A DNA stretch of 64,000 bases from Pseudobutyrivibrio sp. (GCF_015057185.1 NZ_SVEV01000011.1:1-64000); one strand, 5' to 3'; counted from the first letter of the stretch, positions 1-8,582 are shown. Made by a program: numbers and translations. The notes: generated by a model from the sequence alone, not told the origin.

Positions 1-453
1 ACAAGGGAACTTCCATTTTATAACCTTGATATGATAATTTCTTTGGGTTATCGAGTTAAATCTTCAACAGCGACGCATTTCCGTAAGTGGGCAACGCAAC
101 GTTTGAAAGAATATATAATCAAGGGATTCACAATTGATGACGAGCGTCTAAAGGAAAATGGCGGTGGTAATTACTGGAAAGAACTTCTTGACAGAATTCG
201 AGATATCCATTCATCAGAAAAGGTTCTTTATCGTCAGGTTCTGGATTTGTATGCAACCAGCGTCGATTATAATCCGAAGAGTGATGAGTCTATACAGTTT
301 TTTAAGATTGTTCAGAACAAGCTTCATTACGCGGCACACGGTCATACTGCGGCAGAAGTGATCTATGAAAGAGCAGATGCTAATAAGCCTTTTATGGGAT
401 TAACTTCCTTTTCAGGAGAATACATTATCTCTGGTGGAAGAAGAGTATCTTAA
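1..453 (+). pseudogene. RhuM-family protein, 5'-truncated by the window edge and frameshifted
   Basis: The reading frame is open from base 1 and encodes a stretch typical of the virulence-associated RhuM family (pfam13310-like): YNLDMIISLGYRVKS, FRKWATQRLKEYI, ERIRDIHSSE-like and LHYAAHGHTAAEVIYERADA blocks followed by MGLTSF. Family members are about 330 residues and continue far past this point, but here the frame ends after about 150 visible codons. A typical RhuM C-terminal tail follows in another frame (see next entry). I read this as a gene with an out-of-frame internal deletion. The role of RhuM is not settled; it is often found with restriction or defence genes. The 5' end lies outside the window. 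Confidence 0.7.
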
Positions 454-583
454 AAGTGTAAAAGGTCTGGAAAAAGAAGTGAAGAAGAGAAAAAGAGCAA
501 CTAAGAAATAAAAACTTGGATATGAAGATAAGTTTGGACAATGGTTCGCAAATCGAAAGTATCGCGGAATTATGCAGAATTAA
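404..583 (+). pseudogene. Out-of-frame C-terminal remnant of the RhuM-like gene
   Basis: In frame 2 the sequence reads LSLVEEEYLKSVKGLEKEV and then a Lys/Arg-rich end, stopping at 509-511. This resembles the SPVE...I/V..LEK tail of RhuM-family proteins. After that stop the same frame stays open as KLGYEDKFGQWFANRKYRG-like sequence up to 583; I do not recognise this part. No start codon or ribosome binding site precedes it, so it is probably not translated alone. Confidence 0.45.
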
Positions 584-623
584 ATAGTGCTATAACAGTA
601 TTGAATTGAATTCTAAAGAGATA

Positions 624-661
624 AAAACTCCAAGTCCTGTTTGTGGGCTTGGAGTTTTTTG
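624..661 (+). terminator. Rho-independent terminator
   Basis: AACTCCAAG pairs with CTTGGAGTT around a loop of about 13 bases and is followed by six T residues. It separates the broken RhuM gene from brnTA. Confidence 0.8.
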
Positions 662-688
662 CTGTAATGAACTAAATTATCTAACAAG

Positions 689-725
689 ATGTATTGCACA
701 AATGTATTGCAATATTGTAATGCAT
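689..725 (+). promoter_or_regulatory. Candidate BrnA operator upstream of brnT
   Basis: TGTATTGCA occurs twice in direct orientation (690-698 and 703-711). The second copy forms an imperfect dyad with an inverted half-site at 715-725 (ATGTATTGCAA / TTGTAATGCAT, 2 mismatches in 11). BrnA antitoxins are known DNA-binding autorepressors, so this dyad just ahead of brnT is the likely operator. Assignment is by position and symmetry only. Confidence 0.45.
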
Positions 726-741
726 ATGTTAAATTGTAATT

Positions 742-1017
742 ATGAAAGAGGTTATATTTGAGTGGGATGACGAGAAGGAGAAAATAAATATAAGAAAGCA
801 TGGAATATCCTTCTCTACCGCAGCTTTTGTGTTTAATGATCCAAATAGATTAGAGTATTTTGATGTAAATCATAGTGATTTTGAAGATAGATATGCTACC
901 ATAGGCATGGTAGGTAAGGTGCTGACAGTTATATATACTATTCGAGGTGAAAGATATAGAATCATATCAGCGAGGATTGCTACCAAAGCAGAAAGGAGTG
1001 CGTATTATGGCAACTAA
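742..1017 (+). CDS. brnT: BrnT-family type II toxin (ribonuclease)
   Basis: The 91-residue protein matches the BrnT family in length and motifs: FEWDDEKEKINIRKHGISF near the N-terminus, the RYATIGMV strand, and the RIISARIATKAERSAYY end. BrnT is a RelE-fold ribonuclease that inhibits translation and is neutralised by BrnA. The ATG at 742 has no clear Shine-Dalgarno sequence, which may keep toxin output low. The 3' end overlaps brnA by 11 bases, so the two are translationally coupled in the usual toxin-first order. Confidence 0.9.
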   Translation: MKEVIFEWDDEKEKINIRKHGISFSTAAFVFNDPNRLEYFDVNHSDFEDRYATIGMVGKVLTVIYTIRGERYRIISARIATKAERSAYYGN

Positions 1018-1333
1018 AACAATGGTTTTAAAAAATAATCAGAAGCCTTCAAAAGAACAGCTTATGGAGGTGGAGAGAGCTTCTAAAAATCCAATAGTAT
1101 TTGATGAAGATGCACCAGAATTTACAGAAGAACAATTAGCACAGTTTAAAAGAATACTGACATATGCTGAAAATTATAAAAGGGAGAATCGTAAGCAGAA
1201 TATTACTCTTAGATTAAGTCCTCAAACTATTAAAAAAGCCAAATCTTTGGGCAAAGGTTATACTAGCATTCTAGCAGCAATTATCGAGAATGCATTGAAC
1301 AATCCAGAGGAAATGATGTCTCTGATGAAATAG
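1007..1333 (+). CDS. brnA: BrnA-family antitoxin
   Basis: The 108-residue protein starts at ATG 1007 behind GGAG (995-998) rather than at the upstream ATG at 947, which lies inside brnT and has no ribosome binding site. The C-terminal segment (NITLRLSPQTIKKAKSLG, then GYTSILAAIIENAL) is a ribbon-helix-helix DNA-binding domain of the BrnA type; the acidic N-terminal half should bind the toxin. It probably represses the operon through the dyad at 689-725. Confidence 0.85.
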   Translation: MATKTMVLKNNQKPSKEQLMEVERASKNPIVFDEDAPEFTEEQLAQFKRILTYAENYKRENRKQNITLRLSPQTIKKAKSLGKGYTSILAAIIENALNNPEEMMSLMK

Positions 1334-1343
1334 AGTAAACACT

Positions 1344-1378
1344 GGGCCTGCACTTCAAAGTGCAGGCCCCATTTTTTA
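1344..1378. terminator. Terminator between convergent brnA and rubrerythrin genes
   Basis: A GC-rich stem, GGGCCTGCACTT with AAGTGCAGGCCC, is followed by ATTTTTTATTT on the + strand. The tail for the minus strand is weaker, so it serves brnA best and may also stop the rubrerythrin transcript. Confidence 0.8.
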
Positions 1379-1394
1379 TTTCGGTATTTTCTTA

Positions 1395-1982
1395 TTATTT
1401 AAAGTAGCGGTTAAGAAGACCTTCAAGTGCCTTGCCGTGTCTAGCCTCGTCACGAGCCATCTCGTGAACTGTGTCATGGATAGCGTCAAGGTTGTTCTTC
1501 TTTGCACATTTAGCGAGATCAACCTTACCTGCTGTGGCGCCGTACTCGCAATCAACTCTCCAAGCAAGATTCTTCTTTGTAGAGTCTGTCATATTCTTTT
1601 CTAACTCAGAACCGAGCATTTCAGCAAACTTAGCTGCGTGCTCAGCCTCTTCGTAAGCAGCCTTTTCCCAATAGAGACCAATCTCAGGGTAGCCCTCTCT
1701 GTGAGCAACACGTGCCATGCAGAGGTACATACCAACCTCAGAGCACTCACCCTCAAAGTTAGCCTTGAGCTGGTCGAAAATGTATTTTTTATCTTCATCA
1801 GAAATCTCTGGATTATTCTTAACTGTTGTAGCGTATACGCCGAACTCATGCTCAGCAGCGAGAGCGATTTCACCCTCAACCTTCTTGAATTTATCACCAC
1901 TTACGTGACATACTGGACACTCCTCTGGTGGATTGTCTCCCTCATGAATGTAACCGCATACAGGACATACATATTTTGCCAT
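1395..1982 (-). CDS. rbr: Reverse-type rubrerythrin (peroxide reductase)
   Basis: The 195-residue protein has an N-terminal rubredoxin domain (CPVCGY at 6-11 and CPVC at 22-25) followed by a ferritin-like di-iron domain with E..E and DEARH motifs. This is the domain order of reverse rubrerythrins of clostridia, opposite to classical rubrerythrin. These enzymes reduce H2O2 and O2 with electrons from NADH via rubredoxin partners and are cytoplasmic. The gene lies 29 bp downstream of perR on the same strand, with AGGAGA at the ribosome binding site, and a PerR-like box overlaps the gap. Control by peroxide through PerR is likely. Confidence 0.92.
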   Translation of the reverse strand: MAKYVCPVCGYIHEGDNPPEECPVCHVSGDKFKKVEGEIALAAEHEFGVYATTVKNNPEISDEDKKYIFDQLKANFEGECSEVGMYLCMARVAHREGYPEIGLYWEKAAYEEAEHAAKFAEMLGSELEKNMTDSTKKNLAWRVDCEYGATAGKVDLAKCAKKNNLDAIHDTVHEMARDEARHGKALEGLLNRYFK

Positions 1983-2002
1983 AATTAATCTCCTTTCAAA
2001 AA

Positions 2003-2017
2003 TAAAAATGATTATTG
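2003..2017 (-). promoter_or_regulatory. Candidate PerR box ahead of rubrerythrin
   Basis: The 15-mer centred at 2010 contains AAT-G-ATTAT and matches about 10 of 14 positions of the Bacillus PerR consensus TTATAATnATTATAA. It overlaps the last bases of perR and sits about 20 bp from the rubrerythrin start. The match is partial. Confidence 0.4.
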
Positions 2018-2401
2018 TTTTTGGTTATTGATAATGCAATCTTTGCAAATGCCAGTGAATATTAGATTTGCATTTTCGACTGTACCTAGCCCAGCACTTG
2101 AAGCTGCCAAAATCTGCTCAATGCTAGGTGTAATATCCAAATCCATTACACGCTTGCAACACCTGCAGTAATAGTGGCTATGTGCAGAGGTGTCACCATC
2201 GAAATGGTCGGTACCGTCGCCAGTTGAAATCTTTTTGGCCTCGCCTAGCTCAACCAAAAGTGTAAGATTCCTATATACAGTACCTAAGCTGATTTTAGGA
2301 TATTCTTCCCTAACATGCTGATAAACAACCTCAGCAGTAGGATGCTCATGGGTAGACATTAAATATTGTTTAATGGATTCTCTTTGTCTACTGTAATTCA
2401 T
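2012..2401 (-). CDS. perR: Fur-family regulator, PerR type
   Basis: The 129-residue protein has the Fur-family winged helix (ISLGTVYRNLTLLVELGEAKKI), the His/Asp-rich metal-sensing stretch (DGTDHFDGDTSAHSHYYC) and two structural zinc Cys pairs (CRCC and CKDC). The SLGTVYRNL recognition helix and the position beside rubrerythrin point to a PerR-type peroxide sensor rather than iron-sensing Fur. PerR represses peroxide-defence genes with Fe or Mn bound and is inactivated by metal-catalysed histidine oxidation. Its own promoter carries a good PerR box (2429-2443), suggesting autoregulation. Confidence 0.85.
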   Translation of the reverse strand: MNYSRQRESIKQYLMSTHEHPTAEVVYQHVREEYPKISLGTVYRNLTLLVELGEAKKISTGDGTDHFDGDTSAHSHYYCRCCKRVMDLDITPSIEQILAASSAGLGTVENANLIFTGICKDCIINNQKQ

Positions 2402-2428
2402 AAAACACCGCCTTAAAAATCACAAAAT

Positions 2429-2443
2429 CAATAATGATTATTT
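2429..2443. promoter_or_regulatory. Candidate PerR box in the perR/ABC transporter intergenic region
   Basis: CAATAATGATTATTT matches about 11 of 14 positions of TTATAATnATTATAA. It lies 28 bp upstream of the perR start. A weaker AT-rich dyad (TAATAATTATT) follows near 2484-2494. The rest of the divergent gap up to 2608 is very AT-rich, with no other feature I can support. Confidence 0.5.
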
Positions 2444-2623
2444 ATATAATAACATGTTCAAGCAATATGTCAATAATAAAATAGTAATAATTATTGATTA
2501 TAAATTTTTATTTATAGAACGTTACGATATTTATGATATTTCTGTGTTTTTATTGGACATTTATTGTATTGATGTCGTTAAAAATATAAAATTGAAAAAA
2601 AACGGGGGTTGCTGGGAAGAGAT

Positions 2624-4906
2624 ATGAAAATTAAAAAGTATTTAGTTTTAATGATTATTGGGGCTGTATTACTGTTACCAACTTTTTCAAAAATTGTATC
2701 TGCCGAAGGTGAGACTAATGATATGTCTATACATTGGCAGGATTATAACGGAAAAAAGATTGGTGTCTTAACAGGAACGCTAATGGAAGATATTGCTGCT
2801 AATAATTTTCCAGACAGTGAATATTTGTATTTTGATTCCTATCCTGATTTATGTACAGCGCTTACTACTGGGAAAATTGATGCATTTTTATCCGATGAAG
2901 CTAATATTAGGTCAATAAATTACGAGCAGCCTAAAATAAGTTATATAAATGATAAAATTACAAAACAGGATCAGAGCTTTGCTTTTAATAAAAATAGTAG
3001 TGAGAGTGCAGAGCTTTGTTCTGAATTTAATGATTTTTTAAATGAAATCAAAGCGGATGGTACTTTTGAAGAAATTGGAGATATATGGCTAGGAATAGAT
3101 GAAGAAAAAAAGACTATTGATATGTCTGATCTTACTGGCGAAAATGGAACAATAAAGATTGTCACCACTTCTACAGATATGCCTTGGTCATATATAAAAG
3201 ATGGAAAAAATGTTGGTTATGATATCGACTTGATAGTTCGTTTTTGTAGAGATAGAGGATATGCTCTTGAAATTATGGATACAGATTTTTCAGGACGCAT
3301 TCCTGCTGTGCAGTCTGGAAAATGCGATTTTTCAACAGATATGAATGTTACCGACGAGAGAAAAGAACAGGTGCTTTTTTCAGAGCCAACTTATTATGGT
3401 GGTGTAGTACTTGCAGTGCCTACAGCAGACTTAGAATCAGCAAATGAAATCTCATCAAAGTCTGTACCTGAATATCAGACATTTGAGGAATTAAATGGAA
3501 CAACAATTTCAATGTTGACAGGTGCCCCATTTGAAAGTTTGATTTCTTCTAAAGTTCAAAATGTAAAAGAGTTTACATATTTTCAATCTGCTCCTGATAT
3601 GATGCTTGCAATCAAAGAACACAAAACTGATGCAGGGCTTATGAACAATGCTATAGCTGACTTAGTGGCAAACAGAGATTCTGAACTTGCAGTATTTCCT
3701 GAACATTTGGGAGAAACTGCCTTCGGATTGGCTTTTGCGAAGGGGGATGAAAGATGTGATGAATGGGCAAAGGTATACGAAAGTATATCGGATGAAACAA
3801 AGAAAGAACTGTGGGAAAAATGGACTAGTGCTGATGATAGTATTAAAACAATTCCAATTCAGGATTGGCCAGGAAGTAATGGTACAGTAAATGTTGCTGC
3901 TTGCGATACCGTGGAGCCTATGAGCTATGTGGGACAGGATGGCGAAATATTAGGACTTGATATAGAGACAATACTTCTTATAGCAAAGGAGTTGGATGTT
4001 CATGTAAACTTTATACCGATGGATTTTTCAGCAGTTTTGTCTTCAATAGAAGCGGGGAAGGCAGACATTGCTTGTGGCTCTATCGTAATTACCGAGGAAC
4101 GAAAAGAAAGTATGGATTTTTTGGAATATCAGCCGGCATCATTTGTATTTGTTGTGAGGGCAAAAGATGTAGACACAGTTGATAATTCATTCTTTTCAAA
4201 AGTAAAAGAGAGTTTTAAAAAGACTTTTATTAGAGAAAAACGCTATAAGCTATTTATAGATGGAATAATTACTACACTTACTATTACGGTTTCTGCAATA
4301 GTATTTGGCTCTATTCTTGGATTTTTGTCATACTTGATTTGTCGCAGAGAAAACGCGGTAACGAAAAAGGTATCGGCATTTGTATTATGGTTTATTCAAG
4401 GAATACCTGTTGTGGTATTGCTTATGATTTTATATTATATAGTTTTCGCAAAATCTGATTTAAGTGGAACAGTTGTTGCTATTATAGCGTTTACTCTTAT
4501 TTTTGGAGCCAGTGTATTTGGAATGTTGAAAATGGGGGTTGGAGCTATCGACAAGGGACAAATGGAGGCAGCTTTATCTCTTGGATACAGCGATATCAGA
4601 GCCTTTTTCCGTATTATATTACCCCAGGCAATACCACACTTTCTACCTGCATATAAGGCCGAGGTGGTGTCACTTGTAAAGGCAACAGCAATAGTAGGAT
4701 ATATTGCAGTGCAAGATTTGACAAAAATGGGTGATATTGTAAGGGGACGCACTTACGAAGCATTTTTTCCGTTGATAGCTGTTGCTATTATGTATTTTAT
4801 ACTTGGAGGAGTAATAAAATTTATAGTAGGAAGACTAAGTAGACATTTTGACCCTAAGAGGCGACTAACAGCTGATATATTAAAGGGGGTGAATGTTGAT
4901 GATTGA
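2624..4906 (+). CDS. ABC amino-acid transporter: tandem substrate-binding domains fused to permease
   Basis: About 760 residues. I prefer ATG 2624, which opens a clean signal/anchor segment (MKIKKYLVLMIIGAVLLL, then VSA-EG), over a TTG at 2609. After the anchor come binding-protein (SBP_bac_3) segments: a lobe-2-like part (about 40-160), a full domain (about 175-390, with GTIKIVTTSTDMPWSY and ELNGTTISMLTG) and a lobe-1-like half (about 410-510, with ADIACGSIVITEERKE). The C-terminal 220 residues are a His/Glu/Gln-type permease with about five helices and the EAALSLG...FFRIILPQA coupling loop. It acts in the cell membrane with the ATPase encoded next (8-base overlap). The substrate is probably a polar amino acid. 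Confidence 0.85.
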   Translation: MKIKKYLVLMIIGAVLLLPTFSKIVSAEGETNDMSIHWQDYNGKKIGVLTGTLMEDIAANNFPDSEYLYFDSYPDLCTALTTGKIDAFLSDEANIRSINYEQPKISYINDKITKQDQSFAFNKNSSESAELCSEFNDFLNEIKADGTFEEIGDIWLGIDEEKKTIDMSDLTGENGTIKIVTTSTDMPWSYIKDGKNVGYDIDLIVRFCRDRGYALEIMDTDFSGRIPAVQSGKCDFSTDMNVTDERKEQVLFSEPTYYGGVVLAVPTADLESANEISSKSVPEYQTFEELNGTTISMLTGAPFESLISSKVQNVKEFTYFQSAPDMMLAIKEHKTDAGLMNNAIADLVANRDSELAVFPEHLGETAFGLAFAKGDERCDEWAKVYESISDETKKELWEKWTSADDSIKTIPIQDWPGSNGTVNVAACDTVEPMSYVGQDGEILGLDIETILLIAKELDVHVNFIPMDFSAVLSSIEAGKADIACGSIVITEERKESMDFLEYQPASFVFVVRAKDVDTVDNSFFSKVKESFKKTFIREKRYKLFIDGIITTLTITVSAIVFGSILGFLSYLICRRENAVTKKVSAFVLWFIQGIPVVVLLMILYYIVFAKSDLSGTVVAIIAFTLIFGASVFGMLKMGVGAIDKGQMEAALSLGYSDIRAFFRIILPQAIPHFLPAYKAEVVSLVKATAIVGYIAVQDLTKMGDIVRGRTYEAFFPLIAVAIMYFILGGVIKFIVGRLSRHFDPKRRLTADILKGVNVDD

Positions 4907-5999
4907 GATAGTTAATTTAAAAAAAGAATTTCCAAGTGTGGTACCTATTAAAGAGGTAAATACTGTTATAAATGATGGAGATGTAATAGCTGTGATAGGT
5001 CCTTCCGGAACTGGAAAAAGTACATTTCTAAGATGTATTAATCTATTGGAAAAACCTACATCCGGTAAGATTATTTTGGATGGACAGGATATAACAGAAA
5101 AAGGTTTTGATGTGAAGGAGGCGAGAAGGAAGATTGGAATGGTTTTTCAATCCTTTAATCTTTTTTCACATCTGACTGTAATAGAAAATCTGATGATTCC
5201 ACAAATGGATTTGATGGACCGCAATAAGCAGGAAGCTTACGAAAAGGGAATTGAACTATTAAAACAAGTAGGATTAAAAGAAAAAGCATTTTCCTATCCT
5301 GATGAACTTTCGGGTGGGCAAAAGCAACGTGTGGCTATTGCCAGAACTCTATGCATGGATCCAGAGGTGATTTTGCTAGATGAACCTACATCAGCCCTTG
5401 ATCCTACAATGGTTTCAGAAGTACAGTCTGTAATAAAGAGCCTATCTAAGAGCGGAAAGACTATGATTATAGTTACTCATGAAATGAACTTCGCAAGGTC
5501 TATATCTAATCGTGTATTTTACATGGATGAAGGTGGAATATACGAGGAAGGTACACCGGAAGAAATTTTTGATGCTCCTCAAAAAGAACTTACGCGAAGG
5601 TTTATAAAAGGTCTAAGAGTATTCGAGACTGAAATAGATAGTAGAGACTATGATTTCATTGAAATGGATACAAATTTAGAGATGTATCTGATTAAAAATG
5701 ATGTGTTATCCATAGAGAAAAATAGAATTAGACTAGCTATTGAAGAAACATTGCAGCAGATACTTTTTCCAAAATATGAAAATCCCTATATCCATATCAA
5801 AACAGAGTATTCTGCTGTGGAAAATCAATGTGTTGTATACATTGATTACAAAGGGGAACAATTTGATATAAGAGAAACTGATAACAATATATCACTTGCA
5901 ATACTTGAAAATATAGTTACTGAAATTGTATATTCTTTTAATCCAAGTGAAGAAGTTCAAAATCATGTAGAAATGCACATTGTGCATCCTGGAAAATAG
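4899..5999 (+). CDS. Amino-acid ABC transporter ATPase with extra C-terminal domain
   Basis: ATG 4899 is preferred over 4893 because GGGGGTG lies at correct spacing; the protein is then 366 residues. Residues 1-242 form a GlnQ-like ATPase with Walker A GPSGTGKST (34-42), Q-loop VFQSFNLF, signature LSGGQKQR (137-144), Walker B VILLDEP (157-163) and the switch His in VTHEMNF. GlnQ proteins normally end near residue 245. Here another 120 residues follow (NDVLSIEKNRIRLAIEETL..., then VYIDYKGEQFDIRETDNN). The pattern is faintly like a degenerate GHKL/RsbW ATPase fold, but I cannot confirm that. Stop is followed by a terminator, so this closes the operon. Confidence 0.88.
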   Translation: MIEIVNLKKEFPSVVPIKEVNTVINDGDVIAVIGPSGTGKSTFLRCINLLEKPTSGKIILDGQDITEKGFDVKEARRKIGMVFQSFNLFSHLTVIENLMIPQMDLMDRNKQEAYEKGIELLKQVGLKEKAFSYPDELSGGQKQRVAIARTLCMDPEVILLDEPTSALDPTMVSEVQSVIKSLSKSGKTMIIVTHEMNFARSISNRVFYMDEGGIYEEGTPEEIFDAPQKELTRRFIKGLRVFETEIDSRDYDFIEMDTNLEMYLIKNDVLSIEKNRIRLAIEETLQQILFPKYENPYIHIKTEYSAVENQCVVYIDYKGEQFDIRETDNNISLAILENIVTEIVYSFNPSEEVQNHVEMHIVHPGK

Positions 6000-6041
6000 G
6001 AAACTAATATTTGCAAAACTAGTTCCGCATAAGGTATAATC

Positions 6042-6080
6042 AAAGTAGCTTAAATACGAAGGTATTGAGCTACTTTTTGT
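6042..6080 (+). terminator. Terminator of the ABC transporter operon
   Basis: AAAGTAGCT pairs with AGCTACTTT across a 17-base loop that can pair further (TAAATAC/GGTATTG), followed by TTTTT. Confidence 0.75.
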
Positions 6081-6101
6081 ATTATTTAGGGGGAATAAAT
6101 A

Positions 6102-7454
6102 ATGAAACAACTAAAACCTATCACTAACAAACTTCTTTGGATTTTTGCTCTAGGTCAGTTTGGATGGAGTTTACTATCAGGAGTAGTAACCAACTGGATG
6201 GTGTATTACTACAGCGGCACACCAGATGCAAAGAATCCTACTACAGGTATTTTCGCCTCAGGAATTACTCAAAACCCTATACTATTTAAATTGACATTGT
6301 TTGGTCTCGTCCTTGCGGTAGGACGTATATTTGATGCCATAACAGATCCTCTTATAGCAGGATGGTCAGATAGAAGTAACTATAAAGGTGGTCGACGACT
6401 TCCATTTATGCGTGTCATGGCAATTCCATTTTCACTCTGCACAATTGGCCTGTTCGTAATACCTCAGACTGGTAATGTAATTGCAAATGATTTTGCTCTT
6501 TTTATCCTGTTGATGATATTTTATCTGTTCATGACAATGTTCTGCACACCATACAATGCTCTTATCGCAGAGCTTGGTGACACACAGCAGCATAGAATTA
6601 ATGTTTCTACATATATTTCATTTACATTTATTGTTGGACAGAGCTTTTCGTTTATGCTACCAAACTTAGCTGGTGCTCTTGAAGGCACATTTGGTTTAGA
6701 GGGCGGAATCAGAATAGCAGTGGCTATCATGGCTACAGTGGCATGTATAGCAATGTTGATTCCTGCATTCTATATAAAGGAACGTGATTACATCGATAGC
6801 AAGCCTAGCGAGACAAAGCCATTTACATCCTTGGTAAAGACATTCTCCAATGGACAGTTTAGACGCTTTGTAGCAAGTGATGTTATATATTTTTTTGCAC
6901 TTACATTGTTCCAAACAGGTCTTGCTTTCTATGAGACAAAGCTTATGAAAATAGAAGATACATACACATTCTTACTTACAGCAACTATGACATTTATCAG
7001 TGTATGTCTCTATGCACCAGTAAATATTATTGCTAAAAAGGTTGGAAAGAAAAAGCTTATCATCACAGGCTTTTTTGCATACAGCGTGGTATTTTTGATT
7101 ACAACACTATGTGGCCAAGGTTTGATATGGGGATTTATCGTTGCCTTTACAGCAGCTGTTCCAATGGCTATTCTTGGTATACTTCCACAGGCATGTGTTG
7201 CTGATATTTCAGAACTTACTCGTCTCCAAACAGGAGAGGATCGAAGCGGAATGTTCTTCGCAGCTCGTACATTTGCATTTAAAATGGGCCAAGCATTAGC
7301 GCTTGTTGTATTTACCTCTGTTACAGTGTCTGGTACAGAGGCAAGCTACAGAACATCAGCACTTATCGCATTTATTACATGCTTCATAGGTGCATGTATA
7401 TTCTTTACATTTAATGAGAAAAATATCCTAAATCAGATAGAGTCCCTTAAGTAA
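6102..7454 (+). CDS. GPH-family sugar:cation symporter (MFS fold)
   Basis: The 450-residue protein has about 12 hydrophobic segments. The block GRIFDAITDPLIAGWSDRSNYKGGRRLPFM is the hallmark of the glycoside-pentoside-hexuronide:cation symporters (MelB relatives). Such proteins import glycosides, pentosides or hexuronides with Na+ or H+. GGGGGAATAAAT gives the ribosome binding site. No sugar-degrading gene is adjacent, so the substrate cannot be inferred from context. The gene sits alone between a terminator and the following signalling genes. Confidence 0.85.
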   Translation: MKQLKPITNKLLWIFALGQFGWSLLSGVVTNWMVYYYSGTPDAKNPTTGIFASGITQNPILFKLTLFGLVLAVGRIFDAITDPLIAGWSDRSNYKGGRRLPFMRVMAIPFSLCTIGLFVIPQTGNVIANDFALFILLMIFYLFMTMFCTPYNALIAELGDTQQHRINVSTYISFTFIVGQSFSFMLPNLAGALEGTFGLEGGIRIAVAIMATVACIAMLIPAFYIKERDYIDSKPSETKPFTSLVKTFSNGQFRRFVASDVIYFFALTLFQTGLAFYETKLMKIEDTYTFLLTATMTFISVCLYAPVNIIAKKVGKKKLIITGFFAYSVVFLITTLCGQGLIWGFIVAFTAAVPMAILGILPQACVADISELTRLQTGEDRSGMFFAARTFAFKMGQALALVVFTSVTVSGTEASYRTSALIAFITCFIGACIFFTFNEKNILNQIESLK

Positions 7455-7538
7455 AGCCAAGACAATGCTGTGGATTTTCAGCCTGTTATTGTATATAATG
7501 AAGTCAGACACGTTATATCGCAAGAAACGAGGTAGAAA

Positions 7539-8555
7539 TTGCTGCAAATTATCTATTTTGGTTGCTTTTGCATAACACTTCTGGTGCTCTTATTTCTACT
7601 TGCTTACGGGAGAACAGTTAGTGTTGATATAGTACTTTTGTCTGTTGTTATTGCAGTTAGCAATGGTGGTTTTTTTGCGCTTTCAAAAGCATCTAATTTG
7701 GAGGAAGCAATCCTTGCCAATAATATTACTTATGGCATAGGTTTGTTTTCTCCAATTCTTGTTTTATTAGTAATTTGCAATATTTGTAGAATTGCATTTC
7801 CGAATATTCTAAAAGCCGTGCTCATAGGAGTACAAATTCTTATATATTTCTGTGTATGTACTACAGGTCATCTCACAATTTTTTATCAGTCAATTGAATT
7901 ACATTTTGGTGAAGCTGGAAGCTATGTTACAAAGACATACGGACCAGTTCATGATCTATATCTGCTTTCCGTGTTAGTTTATACTGCATCGGGAATTGTA
8001 GTTGTTATTTATGCCCTTAACAAAAGGACAGCACTAGTTAGTAGAAGAAATTTGGATATGATTTTGTTTACAGATATATTGACTGTCGGCTTGTATCTGT
8101 TAGAGAGATTGCTGCATCTAAAGTATGAGATGATGCCACTTGTTTCCACTTTTTCTATAATAATTATTTCATCCATCGTAATAAGAGTTTATTTCTTCTC
8201 GGTATATTACAATCAGAATATGTTTGAGGATGAGATAATTAAAAACGGATATATAATGTTTGACAAAAATCTCAGATATATGGGGGCAAACAATACAGCT
8301 AGACAGCTTTATCCTGAATTAAACTCATGGGAATTAGAGAAAAAAATCCCGGGAAATGGCGGTCGATTTAACACCTTCCTTAGACAATCCTTGATGAAAT
8401 ATGTGCAGGAAGGCAAAATCGAGGCAACAAAAGGAAAAACCTACGAATATAAGGGGGAATTGTATTGCTACGATATCGGAGTGCTTTTAAGGAAAGGCAG
8501 TAGCATAAGAGGATATTATATAAAGGTGTCTAATCTTACGGATGTTCTCAGATGA
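7539..8555 (+). CDS. Membrane sensor protein: 7TM domain plus PAS-like domain, no output domain
   Basis: The start is TTG 7539, five bases after GAGGT. Residues 1-225 contain about seven hydrophobic helices similar to the 7TM input region of clostridial histidine kinases and diguanylate cyclases (HisKA_7TM type). A PAS-like stretch follows (YIMFDKNLRYMGANNTARQLYPEL ... YYIKVSNLTDVL), a common pattern in such sensors. No kinase, GGDEF or HD domain follows; the frame ends at residue 338. It lies 27 bp ahead of an HD-GYP membrane protein, so the two may form one signalling unit. The family assignment is moderate. Confidence 0.6.
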   Translation: MLQIIYFGCFCITLLVLLFLLAYGRTVSVDIVLLSVVIAVSNGGFFALSKASNLEEAILANNITYGIGLFSPILVLLVICNICRIAFPNILKAVLIGVQILIYFCVCTTGHLTIFYQSIELHFGEAGSYVTKTYGPVHDLYLLSVLVYTASGIVVVIYALNKRTALVSRRNLDMILFTDILTVGLYLLERLLHLKYEMMPLVSTFSIIIISSIVIRVYFFSVYYNQNMFEDEIIKNGYIMFDKNLRYMGANNTARQLYPELNSWELEKKIPGNGGRFNTFLRQSLMKYVQEGKIEATKGKTYEYKGELYCYDIGVLLRKGSSIRGYYIKVSNLTDVLR

Positions 8556-8582
8556 ACCACTTTATTTTAGGAGTAGTTCTTT

